DNA from: DAONBD01 sp964525485
GTDB lineage: Bacteria; Patescibacteriota; Gracilibacteria; UBA1369; LOWO2-01-FULL-3
Assembly: GCA_964525485.1 (NCBI GenBank)
Contig: CAZGHH010000009.1
Coordinates: 1-36,796 of the forward strand
DNA length: 36,796 bases
Direction: 5' to 3'
In this document: piece by piece, positions 26,241-33,356 of the stretch
Numbering within the stretch: position 1 is the stretch's first letter
Layout: every line of letters begins with the position of its first letter
Notes under the pieces: generated by a model
Databases searched by the model: none
Seen by the model: only the letters and a program-made list of their open reading frames with translations
What the model was told of the DNA's origin: nothing
Translations under genes and position numbers: made by a program

Positions 26241-26867
26241 TTATAAATTCTTTAAAAAATTATTTAATTTACCAATTGCACGACCTCTGTGACTAATAGC
26301 ATTCTTCTCTTCACGAGTTAAAACCGCATAAACTCTATCAAAACCGTCGGGCAAAAAAACTGAACTCAAAGGCAATCCTGGTAAAACCTCTTGTGCAATT
26401 TCATTAACAATTTTTCCATAGGTTTCACCTTCAAAAAACTCACAGAATTCAGATCCATCACTTTTGCGACCGACCACACAAGCATTACATACAAACTTCG
26501 CACCACGCGCTTCATCGCCGACAGCACGCTCTCTCATCACCTTCATAAAATACTCCAGCCACTTTTTATCGGAAACGCTTTCGCCCAATCCCCACCTACG
26601 AGTTTTCACCCCCAATTCATCTCCCAAAGCGTCAACGTAAATTCCGGAATCTTCTCCCAAAACAAAGTCAAAGTCGGCCCCTAATTTATCGAAATAATAC
26701 TTCGCTTTTTTATAAGAATTTGTCTCGTGAGTATCTCCATCTTCGACAAAATCCGCATCATCAAGACCGAGATCACCAAGAAAAACCGTTTCAACATTAT
26801 CAGTCGAAAGAACTCCGGAAATTTCATTAAATTTCCCTTTGTTTTTTGTAGCAATTAAAATTCTCAT
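26241..26867 (-). CDS. rdgB: RdgB/HAM1 non-canonical purine NTP pyrophosphatase
   Basis: Hydrolyses ITP, dITP and XTP to monophosphates, cleaning oxidised or deaminated purines from the nucleotide pool. The 208-aa protein has the start ILIATKNKGKFNEI, VEDGDTHETNSYKKAKYY, the catalytic/metal segment LGEDSGIYVDAL, FEGETYGKI, LPLSSVFLPDGFDR and the end ISHRGRAIGKL. The family usually reads GGFGYDPIF in the substrate loop; here it is SSVFLPDGF, a divergence. The ATG is 1 bp from the stop of the upstream sigma-like gene. Confidence 0.93.
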   Translation of the reverse strand: MRILIATKNKGKFNEISGVLSTDNVETVFLGDLGLDDADFVEDGDTHETNSYKKAKYYFDKLGADFDFVLGEDSGIYVDALGDELGVKTRRWGLGESVSDKKWLEYFMKVMRERAVGDEARGAKFVCNACVVGRKSDGSEFCEFFEGETYGKIVNEIAQEVLPGLPLSSVFLPDGFDRVYAVLTREEKNAISHRGRAIGKLNNFLKNL

Positions 26868-26868
26868 G

Positions 26869-28314
26869 CTAGTTCGAGATTTCTTTAAAACTTCTTACGC
26901 GGAAAACATTACCATTTTTGATATCAAACACATAATCAAAAATAGTATCATCAACGTCTTCCAGCAAGACTCTCAAACTTCCATCTTCTTTTGAAATATC
27001 AGCCGAAGAAATTTTTCTACCTTCGGCAATTTTTGCAATCAAGTTTTTTTCAATAGAAATACGCTCCTGTTGATCGTCGGTATCCAAAGAAAAGCCATCC
27101 TTATAGTTAACCTGGAATCTAACGCCGGTATCAATAATTACGGGCTTTTCAGTCAGCCAAATAACGGTCATCAATACAACAGAAAACGCAATAAAGCCGG
27201 TAAAAATAACTTGGAAAACAACCTTCCACTTTTCCCAAAAATTATAAAATTTATCAACAAAAGTATCATAGATTTCGTCCGCATATTCATCGTTTGACTG
27301 GTAGGTAACAGGAATATTTTCAACGCTCTCAACTTGTTGTTCCACTGCAACTTGTGCCACCGCAACCTTTTCCCCTCCGAATTTTTCCGCCCAAACATCT
27401 TCAGGGTTTTTCCAATTATCAGCCACTCCGACATAAGATGACTTTTTGCCGGCCTCTCTATCCGCGACATATTCTTTTGTAATCGTTTCAACCTCTTCTT
27501 TACTCATACCTTTGGCGGCATAAACAAAAGCCTTGGCAGGGTCTGTTGACCCAACATTTGCTCGTCCGGAAGTAGACTCTTCAAAACCTACATTTTCAGA
27601 GTTAGTTTTTTCAGCGCCAGTATGTCCGAACTGTTCAGAATACATTTTCTCTAATTTATTTAAGACTTCAGCCTTTAATTTTAATTTAAATACTTCTGGG
27701 ACAGGAATTTTTTCGATAGACTTCAACCTTGATAAAAAGCTGTATAACTCACCATAGTACACACCGGCATATTCATCAACTTTCCCAAATAAAATTTCAT
27801 AACTTCTTTTTAAAACTTGGTAAATTTTCTTCCCGACACTACCGGCTGAAAACCCCATTACATACATCACTTCCCCATCTGTTAATTCTTCAAAAAATTT
27901 CAATCGAACAATCTCTTTCTCTTCATAAGTCAAAATTGCGAAATAAGCCTCGGCCTGTTGCTTTAATTTATATTCATCGTCATAAATCCCTTCATTAATG
28001 CCTGAAGCATCAAAAATTGGCGACTGTATCTCTCCGGACATTCCACCAATACCTTTTTTTGCATAACTTGAAATTCTTTCACCTGCTAACTTATAAAGCC
28101 ATGTCGAAAAATTCACATCCTTAGGAGAAGTGGTCATCTGCCCGATCGCGTCCAAAACCACCAGTCTTACGATCTGCTCCCTAGTATTTTCATCATCAAT
28201 TCTGCGCGCAACAAACCTGTAAAGACCGGAATAATTTTCGGAAAATAAAGGCATAAACCTTCTCGGGTCTTTCACCATTTCATCTTTATAAACTGATTCT
28301 GTTTGGAGGTCCAT
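26869..28314 (-). CDS. Membrane-tethered ECF sigma-like protein (single-chain sigma/TM/outside domain)
   Basis: From the ATG at 28314 (MDLQTESVYK) this is 481 aa. Residues about 17-85 (LFSENYSGLYRFVARRIDD … NFSTWLYKLAGERISSYAKK) look like sigma region 2. Residues about 120-175 (LTYEEKEIVRLKFFEELTDGEVMYVMGFSAGSVGKKIYQVLKRSY) look like region 4 with its helix-turn-helix. Next comes FLSRLKSIEKIPVPEVFKLKLKAEVL, a segment resembling that before the helix in membrane anti-sigma factors. A low-complexity linker, one membrane helix (about 365-388) and a ~90-residue outside domain follow. The ATG at 28371 would cross the promoter. It heads the rdgB/nitroreductase operon. Its activity as a sigma factor is inferred. 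Confidence 0.8.
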   Translation of the reverse strand: MDLQTESVYKDEMVKDPRRFMPLFSENYSGLYRFVARRIDDENTREQIVRLVVLDAIGQMTTSPKDVNFSTWLYKLAGERISSYAKKGIGGMSGEIQSPIFDASGINEGIYDDEYKLKQQAEAYFAILTYEEKEIVRLKFFEELTDGEVMYVMGFSAGSVGKKIYQVLKRSYEILFGKVDEYAGVYYGELYSFLSRLKSIEKIPVPEVFKLKLKAEVLNKLEKMYSEQFGHTGAEKTNSENVGFEESTSGRANVGSTDPAKAFVYAAKGMSKEEVETITKEYVADREAGKKSSYVGVADNWKNPEDVWAEKFGGEKVAVAQVAVEQQVESVENIPVTYQSNDEYADEIYDTFVDKFYNFWEKWKVVFQVIFTGFIAFSVVLMTVIWLTEKPVIIDTGVRFQVNYKDGFSLDTDDQQERISIEKNLIAKIAEGRKISSADISKEDGSLRVLLEDVDDTIFDYVFDIKNGNVFRVRSFKEISN

Positions 28315-28342
28315 ATTGCTTTTCTTAACCTTAAAGGGCAGA

Positions 28343-28371
28343 ATTATGACAAAGATCCTAGGATTAGTCAA
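28343..28371 (-). promoter_or_regulatory. Strong promoter of the sigma-like/rdgB/nitroreductase operon
   Basis: On the minus strand TTGACT (28371-28366), a 17-bp spacer and CATAAT (28348-28343), matching the consensus at 10 of 12 positions. The leader to the ATG at 28314 is about 22 nt. Confidence 0.6.
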
Positions 28372-28396
28372 TAGAAGACATAGCGTGATTTATCAG

Positions 28397-28419
28397 TTGT
28401 AATACGTACTATAATACAA
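28397..28419. promoter_or_regulatory. Imperfect 23-bp dyad between divergent operons
   Basis: TTGTAATA (28397-28404) and TAATACAA (28412-28419) are inverted arms with one mismatch around a 7-bp centre. A TATAAT (28410-28415) overlaps the right arm. It could be an operator or a second promoter. Confidence 0.35.
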
Positions 28420-28490
28420 TTCTAAGACATAATAGGTCATAATTTTAGTGTTTGCGCCACCCGTTCCCTTATTTAAGCCTTTTTTTAGGG

Positions 28491-28519
28491 TTGAAATTAT
28501 CCAAAAAGATATATAAAAT
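28491..28519 (+). promoter_or_regulatory. Putative promoter of the transketolase genes
   Basis: TTGAAA (28491-28496), a 17-bp spacer and TAAAAT (28514-28519), with the ATG at 28549. The transcript would have a leader of about 23 nt. Confidence 0.5.
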
Positions 28520-28548
28520 CTCAGCATAACGGCAAAAAAAACCACAAA

Positions 28549-29475
28549 ATGAAATATCCGATTCCTTTTGACGAAAAATCACTAAAACTCAAAGCGATTC
28601 AAATTCGCAAAGACATCGTCGAGCAAGTCTTTTCGGCTGGCTCAGGCCATCCTGGAGGATCTCTTTCAGCCACCGAAATTTTCACGGTTTTATTCAATTC
28701 AGTCCTCAGACACGACACTGAAAATTGCGAATGGGAAAACAGGGACAGATTTATTCTTTCAAAAGCACATATCACTCCGGCTTATTACTCCACCCTTTGC
28801 AGAGCGGGATATTTTGATGAACGTGAATTAAAAGGATTCAGAAAATTCGGCCATTTCCTGCAAGGTCATCCAAAAATTGACAGAGAACATGGGATAGAAA
28901 TTGGTGGAGGATCTCTGGGTCAAAACTTATCTATCGCAGTCGGTGAAGCTCTTGGACTCAAGAAAAGAGCAGTAGCAGATCCGGAAAAAGCAAACTGTCG
29001 CGTTTTTGATCTAAGTTCCGAAGGAGAATTACAAGAAGGATCCATGTGGGAAGCCATCATGTCGGCAGCTCAATACAAACTAAATAATCTTTGCATAATC
29101 ATTGACTACAATCGATTACAAATCGATGGAAAATGTGGAGAAGTTATGGAGGTTGCGCCATTGGACAAAAAATTTGAAGCATTTAACTGGAACGTACTTG
29201 TGATAAACGGCCATGAAATAAAAGAAGTTTATGAAGCTTTTAGAACGTTTGAAGAATTGGCGGCGGGAAAAACAGTCGTCAACAAAACATCGGTAAATGG
29301 AGAAGCGTTAGATCCGACGAAACCAACAGCAATTATTTGTACTACAATAAAAGGAAAAGGAATTTCTTTTATGGCTAATGTGGCGGGTTGGCATGGCAAG
29401 GCTCCTAGCAAAGAAGAACGCGATCAGGCTATTGCAGAACTTGAAGCGGAAGAAGAAAAAATTAAAAATTCTTAA
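28549..29475 (+). CDS. Transketolase, N-terminal (thiamine-diphosphate binding) subunit
   Basis: The 308-aa N-terminal half of a split transketolase, which moves two-carbon units in the pentose phosphate pathway. It has GSGHPGGSLSATEIF, SKAHITPAYYSTL, GGGSLGQNLSIAVGEALGLK, and the ThDP/Mg motif SSEGELQEGSMWEA … IIIDYNRLQ (E/D-rich, with the terminal N). The GDGE form is here SEGE. KGKGISFMANVAGWHGKAPSK near the end is also typical. The C-terminal subunit follows after 25 bp, so both are made from one message. Confidence 0.94.
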   Translation: MKYPIPFDEKSLKLKAIQIRKDIVEQVFSAGSGHPGGSLSATEIFTVLFNSVLRHDTENCEWENRDRFILSKAHITPAYYSTLCRAGYFDERELKGFRKFGHFLQGHPKIDREHGIEIGGGSLGQNLSIAVGEALGLKKRAVADPEKANCRVFDLSSEGELQEGSMWEAIMSAAQYKLNNLCIIIDYNRLQIDGKCGEVMEVAPLDKKFEAFNWNVLVINGHEIKEVYEAFRTFEELAAGKTVVNKTSVNGEALDPTKPTAIICTTIKGKGISFMANVAGWHGKAPSKEERDQAIAELEAEEEKIKNS

Positions 29476-29500
29476 TATTAAGATCAGAAACTAACTAATT

Positions 29501-30457
29501 ATGCGTCAATTCGAACTTGCATTAACAAGACAGGGATGGGCGGATGCCCTAGTGGAGATGGGAGGCACAAATCCAAACGTAATGGTACTGGATGCAGATC
29601 TTTCCAAATCAACTCTCACGTGTCAATTCAGAGATAAATTCCCCGACAGATTTGTAAATGTCGGGATTGCGGAACAAAACATGATAAACGTTGCGGGTGG
29701 ACTTTCGTTAATGGGATACATTCCGTTCGTTTGCACGTACGGAGTTTTTGTCTCAGGTCGCGCCTGGGAACAAATTCGCACAACGACATGTATCAATAAA
29801 TTAAATGTAAAATTAGGAGGCGCCCATGGAGGTGTTTCAGTCGGCCCGGACGGCGCGACCCACCAAGCCTTGGAGGAGATTGCATTAATGCGTTGCCTTC
29901 CAAATATGACCGTCCTCGTTCCGGCAGATTATCACCAGACTCGAAAAGCGACCCTGGCGGCAGCGGCGATCGACGGCCCGGTGTACATCCGTTTCGGCCG
30001 GGAAAAAGTACCGGTAGTTACAACTGCGGACACTCCTTTTGAAGTAGGAAAAGCAATGGTTATGGAAGAAGGAAGCGACGTCACTATTATTGCATGCGGA
30101 TCTATGGTGGCGGAAGCATTACAAGCCAAAGACATTCTCGCGGAAAAAGGAATTTCAGCGGAAGTGATCAATCTTCACACCATAAAACCTATTGATAAAG
30201 ACACTATTATTGCCAGCGTCAAGAAAACCGGAGCGCTTGTAACCGCCGAAGAACATCAAGTTATGGCCGGCATGGGCTCTGCAGTTCTTGAAGTAATTGC
30301 ACAAAACTTCTCAGTTCCTGCAGAAATGGTTGGTATTCAAGACACTTTTGGCGAAACCGGAACCCCGGACGAATTAATGGTTAAATACGGCGTCAAATTT
30401 ACAAATATCGTAGAAAAGGCGGAAAAAGTAATTACACGTAAAAAGATCCCGGGCTAA
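29501..30457 (+). CDS. Transketolase, C-terminal subunit
   Basis: A 318-aa partner subunit with the pyrimidine-binding and C-terminal domains. DADLSKST and FPDRFVNVGIAEQNMINVAGGLSLMGYIPFV carry the glutamate of GIAEQ that activates ThDP. GGAHGGVSVGPDGATHQALEEIALMR and YIRFGREKVP follow, then a C-terminal domain (VTIIACGSMVAEALQA … GALVTAEEHQVMAGMGSAV). The active heterotetramer needs the subunit encoded upstream. The similarity to DXP synthase in this half is general to the family; the N-half argues for transketolase. Confidence 0.94.
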   Translation: MRQFELALTRQGWADALVEMGGTNPNVMVLDADLSKSTLTCQFRDKFPDRFVNVGIAEQNMINVAGGLSLMGYIPFVCTYGVFVSGRAWEQIRTTTCINKLNVKLGGAHGGVSVGPDGATHQALEEIALMRCLPNMTVLVPADYHQTRKATLAAAAIDGPVYIRFGREKVPVVTTADTPFEVGKAMVMEEGSDVTIIACGSMVAEALQAKDILAEKGISAEVINLHTIKPIDKDTIIASVKKTGALVTAEEHQVMAGMGSAVLEVIAQNFSVPAEMVGIQDTFGETGTPDELMVKYGVKFTNIVEKAEKVITRKKIPG

Positions 30458-30458
30458 A

Positions 30459-30498
30459 AAAGTCTCGGTTGGGACTTTCAATAAAATCCCCTCGAGAC
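30459..30498 (+). promoter_or_regulatory. Overlapping alternative hairpins between transketolase and aminotransferase genes
   Basis: AAAGTC (30459-30464) pairs with GACTTT (30473-30478), while GTCTCG (30462-30467) pairs with CGAGAC (30493-30498). The two stems share bases and exclude each other. There is no long T-run, so this is not a standard terminator. Confidence 0.35.
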
Positions 30499-30537
30499 AT
30501 TTAATAATACAAGCACGTAATTTTAACCTTTAAAAAT

Positions 30538-31746
30538 ATGAGAAAATTTTCAGCACGTATGCAAGGCTTGGGCACAGAAGATGCCTTCTCGGTAATGGCT
30601 AAAGCTCAAAAATTCATCAAAGAAGAACTAGCTCCAACAGGAGAAAAAATGGTTTTTCTTCAAATCGGAGAGCCAGCCTTCGACACACCGGAAAACATCA
30701 AACAAGCCGCAATAAAAGCAATTAATGAAAACAAAACTCACTACACTCCACCTCCTGGAATTCCAGAAGTAAGACAAGGTGTTGCAGACTACGAAACCGC
30801 CATCACTGGCACAAAATTCACGCAGGACGACATAGTCATCCACGCCGGTGCAAAGCCATGTATCTGGCAAACATTAAACGCCGTTGTTGATGCGGGAGAT
30901 GAGGTTATAGTCTTTGATCCTGCTTGGCCAATTTATGCGTCGGTAACAAATTACTTAGGAGGAAAACCCGTCTTCGTTGGCTTAAAAGAAGAATTAGGAT
31001 TTCAACCTGATTTGGAAGAAGTAAAAGCCGCTATTACAGATAAAACGACGTTGATGGTAGTTAATTCTCCATGTAATCCAACAGGAGGCGTGTTTAGTAA
31101 AGAAACTCTCGAAGGCCTTGCTGCACTCGCCGTCGAGCACGACTTCTGGGTAATTTCTGACGAAATTTACGACCATATTGTATTCGAAGGCAAACACGAA
31201 TCAATTCTTCAATTTCCTGGAATGGAAGAGAGAACGGTACTTTTAAACGGCGCATCAAAAACATTTGCAATGACAGGATGGAGAATGGGCTGGTCAGCAA
31301 CAAAAAACCCTGACATGAAAGCTCAGATTGAACGTTTACAAATCAATGACACCAGCTGTCCTGCTTCTATAAATCAATGGGCGATGTTGGAAGCGGTCTC
31401 GGGAGCCGAAAGCCCGGCAGCCGTCGAGAAAATGAGACTGGAATACTTGAGAAAAAGAGATTTGATCGCAGAACTTGTAAACGCAATTCCAGGCGTGTCC
31501 GCAAAAATACCAAAGGGAACGTTTTACCTCTTCGTTAATGTTGCAGAACTTTGTCAAAAATTAAATTGCAACTCAAAAGAACTCGCAGACAGATTAATGC
31601 GTGAAGCGCATGTGCTTTGTTTGCATGGTTCAGGATTTGGCCCACATGGCGAAAACTTTATCAGATTCTCGTTTGTAGGATCAGACGAAGACATCGTTGA
31701 AGGATGTAAGAGATTCAAAGAGTGGGTTGAAAAAGTAAGTGCATAA
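30538..31746 (+). CDS. Class I/II pyridoxal-phosphate aminotransferase (aspartate aminotransferase-like)
   Basis: A 402-aa fold-type I aminotransferase moving an amino group between an amino acid and a keto acid. Motifs are GEPAFDTPENI, YTPPPGIPEVR, NSPCNPTGG (N180), SDEIYDHIVFEG (D208, Y211), and the PLP lysine in NGASKTFAMTGWRMGW (Lys241). A C-terminal arginine segment (ENFIRFSFVG) binds the substrate carboxylate. It resembles the AspC-Igamma group, but specificity among Asp, Ala and aromatic donors is not certain. It may be an extension of the transketolase transcript or have its own promoter (TAATAAT just upstream). Confidence 0.92.
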   Translation: MRKFSARMQGLGTEDAFSVMAKAQKFIKEELAPTGEKMVFLQIGEPAFDTPENIKQAAIKAINENKTHYTPPPGIPEVRQGVADYETAITGTKFTQDDIVIHAGAKPCIWQTLNAVVDAGDEVIVFDPAWPIYASVTNYLGGKPVFVGLKEELGFQPDLEEVKAAITDKTTLMVVNSPCNPTGGVFSKETLEGLAALAVEHDFWVISDEIYDHIVFEGKHESILQFPGMEERTVLLNGASKTFAMTGWRMGWSATKNPDMKAQIERLQINDTSCPASINQWAMLEAVSGAESPAAVEKMRLEYLRKRDLIAELVNAIPGVSAKIPKGTFYLFVNVAELCQKLNCNSKELADRLMREAHVLCLHGSGFGPHGENFIRFSFVGSDEDIVEGCKRFKEWVEKVSA

Positions 31747-31760
31747 AATAAATCAAAAAG

Positions 31761-31794
31761 GTCCATCCTGAAAAAATCGGGATGGGCTTTTTTT
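31761..31794. terminator. Bidirectional terminator after the aminotransferase gene
   Basis: GTCCATCCTG pairs with CGGGATGGGC (10 bp with G-T pairs) around an A-rich loop, ending in seven T. An A5 run lies just upstream, so it may also serve the converging minus-strand gene. Confidence 0.85.
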
Positions 31795-31842
31795 ATAAAC
31801 TTTTTAAAAACACAAATACTTAACAGGTCGGTTCTATGAAAA

Positions 31843-32403
31843 TCATAGTGAATTAACTATTTTTCTCATCGTCTTCTGCACCAGCCTGTTTATCCTAAAT
31901 TTTTCCTGGGTCGGGATAGGATTAACCAATATAAAATCAATTCCGGCATTCATAGCGCCGCCGTCAGTCATCAAATTATCCCCAACCATCAAAATCTCGC
32001 TCGCGCTCAACCCCATCATCTCACGACATTCTTCAAATCCCCTAACGTCGGGTTTGGGATAAATGGTTTTATGAACTTTAACTCCCAATTTTTTTAATTC
32101 ATCATATCTCTCGCTTTCTTTCATATTTGAAAAAATAACAACCTTCATTCCGGTAGTCACCAGCCCGCAAATCAATTCAAAATTTTCATCTAAAATCCGT
32201 CCATAGTTAGGCGCCAAAGTTTCATCAAAATCAAAAATAACACCTTTGTACTTTTTGCCGGCAATCGCTTCCAAAACTTCAAAATTCAAGCCTTTAACTT
32301 TTTCCATACGCATCAAAACACGCCTGTTCTTCGGCAAAAACAATCTAAAAAATTGCCACAACTTAATCCAACGAAATCCTTCTCTGCTTACATCGTTTCC
32401 CAT
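31843..32403 (-). CDS. YqeG-like HAD-superfamily phosphatase
   Basis: A 186-aa HAD phosphatase. Motif I is VIFDFDETLAP (nucleophile Asp58, acid Asp60), motif II is VVIFSNM, the motif III lysine is in YPKPDVRGFEE, and motif IV is MVGDNLMTDGGAMNAG. The layout, with a basic N-terminus and no large cap, matches YqeG/Gep4-type phosphatidylglycerophosphate phosphatases, which make phosphatidylglycerol. YqeG normally reads DxDNT; DFDET here is a small change. The N-terminus WIKLWQFFRLFLP could be a membrane-surface helix, in line with a lipid substrate. Confidence 0.82.
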   Translation of the reverse strand: MGNDVSREGFRWIKLWQFFRLFLPKNRRVLMRMEKVKGLNFEVLEAIAGKKYKGVIFDFDETLAPNYGRILDENFELICGLVTTGMKVVIFSNMKESERYDELKKLGVKVHKTIYPKPDVRGFEECREMMGLSASEILMVGDNLMTDGGAMNAGIDFILVNPIPTQEKFRINRLVQKTMRKIVNSL

Positions 32404-32428
32404 AAGCGTATTCTAGCAAAATTTAACA

Positions 32429-32722
32429 CTAAAAGGAATTGGGGGATTCGTCAGACAGAATGTCGTCACGCGACAGCATTTCAGGGTGCACTGATATTTC
32501 AGCGGGCGACGACGTTTCGACGGATGACGGCCAATCTTTCTGCCCTGGAGCCAAGTCTGTAACAGCCAGAACACAAGCCCTGGTAGAACACTTGGCAGCG
32601 TCACACGCGGTGCCGGGAGAGCTTGGAGCTTTGCAAAATCTCACGCCACGGGCTGTGTCATCCGATAATTCTATTCCTGAAGTAAAATCACGGTCCATTT
32701 TCGAGCCATTATTTAAAGACAT
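32429..32722 (-). CDS. Small hypothetical protein, 97 aa (GC-richer than its surroundings)
   Basis: An ORF beginning MSLNNGSKMDRDFTSG, with four Cys in its middle third (FCK, ACD, KCS, ACV) and an acidic, Ser/Pro-rich tail. It lies 25 bp before the YqeG-like gene on the same strand and has a TATTAA about 20 bp before its ATG, so it may be the first gene of that unit. The opposite strand is also open over almost the same stretch (32439-32729), and both readings are plausible. I favour minus because of operon context. The base composition is visibly richer in G and C than neighbouring DNA. No family is recognised. Confidence 0.45.
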   Translation of the reverse strand: MSLNNGSKMDRDFTSGIELSDDTARGVRFCKAPSSPGTACDAAKCSTRACVLAVTDLAPGQKDWPSSVETSSPAEISVHPEMLSRDDILSDESPNSF

Positions 32723-32820
32723 AGCATAAATGGGTTAATAAAAAGGAAAAAATTCTGTTACAGAAGATGTTAAAAGTCAATAAATTACCCAAATAATCTT
32801 CCAAAAACACAATATAAGGC

Positions 32821-32849
32821 TTGCAAATAATTGATTCAACTTGTAATAT
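32821..32849 (+). promoter_or_regulatory. Promoter of the Fur-family regulator and ZIP transporter
   Basis: TTGCAA (32821-32826), exactly 17 bp and TAATAT (32844-32849). The predicted start near 32856 lies inside the dyad operator that follows. Confidence 0.55.
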
Positions 32850-32854
32850 AAACT

Positions 32855-32877
32855 TAATTGCAACAATATTGCAATTA
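32855..32877. promoter_or_regulatory. Fur/Zur-type operator
   Basis: A perfect inverted repeat, TAATTGCAA (32855-32863) and TTGCAATTA (32869-32877), around a 5-bp centre: 23 bp, the size of a Fur-family site. It covers the predicted transcription start of the regulator gene at 32918, so autorepression is likely. Confidence 0.7.
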
Positions 32878-32917
32878 GATCGCGAAAAACATCGTTTAAA
32901 TTTTCCAGCACAATTCA

Positions 32918-33343
32918 ATGCAATCAACCGCGCAAAAAACACTGCAAACAGCAGGGTACAAACTAACGAAACCAAGATTGTTGATAATCGAGTCTTTAGG
33001 TAAAAACAAGACTCCGTTAAATGCGTATGAAATTGCAAAAATACTTAATAAAAAAACAAAATCCATAGACATTGCCTCCGTCTACAGAACGCTAAAAATA
33101 TTAAAGGAAAATGATCTCGTACACGAAACGTCTCAAGGAAAATTTATAGCATGTCAAAAACCTTCGTGCAAAAACCAGAAACATAGTCACCACCAATTTA
33201 TCTGCGAAACATGCCGACAAACAACAGAAATTCACATAGATGACTCCGCATTTTTATCAAAAATAAAAAAAATATTCCCGGAAATATCAATTCAATCCCA
33301 CGATTTTCAATTTTCGGGATTGTGCCAAAACTGCAAAAAATAA
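32918..33343 (+). CDS. Fur-family metalloregulator, probably Zur-like
   Basis: A 141-aa repressor with an N-terminal winged helix (about 1-80; NAYEIAKILNKKTKSIDIASVYRTLKIL is the typical recognition region). The C-terminal dimerisation and metal-binding part has Cys79, Cys84, His89, His91, His92, a CxxC at 96-99 and a second CxxC at 136-139. The two CxxC pairs form the structural zinc site. A ZIP transporter gene follows after 13 bp and a 23-bp dyad overlaps the promoter. Together these point to zinc-responsive control of uptake (Zur). Fur, Mur or PerR roles cannot be excluded by sequence alone. Confidence 0.9.
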   Translation: MQSTAQKTLQTAGYKLTKPRLLIIESLGKNKTPLNAYEIAKILNKKTKSIDIASVYRTLKILKENDLVHETSQGKFIACQKPSCKNQKHSHHQFICETCRQTTEIHIDDSAFLSKIKKIFPEISIQSHDFQFSGLCQNCKK

Positions 33344-33356
33344 TTAACTAAAATAT

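Noticed and set aside
32439..32729. Plus-strand 96-aa ORF opposite the small minus-strand ORF
   Set aside because: No promoter is seen and it points against the neighbouring operon; the minus reading fits context better, though neither is certain.
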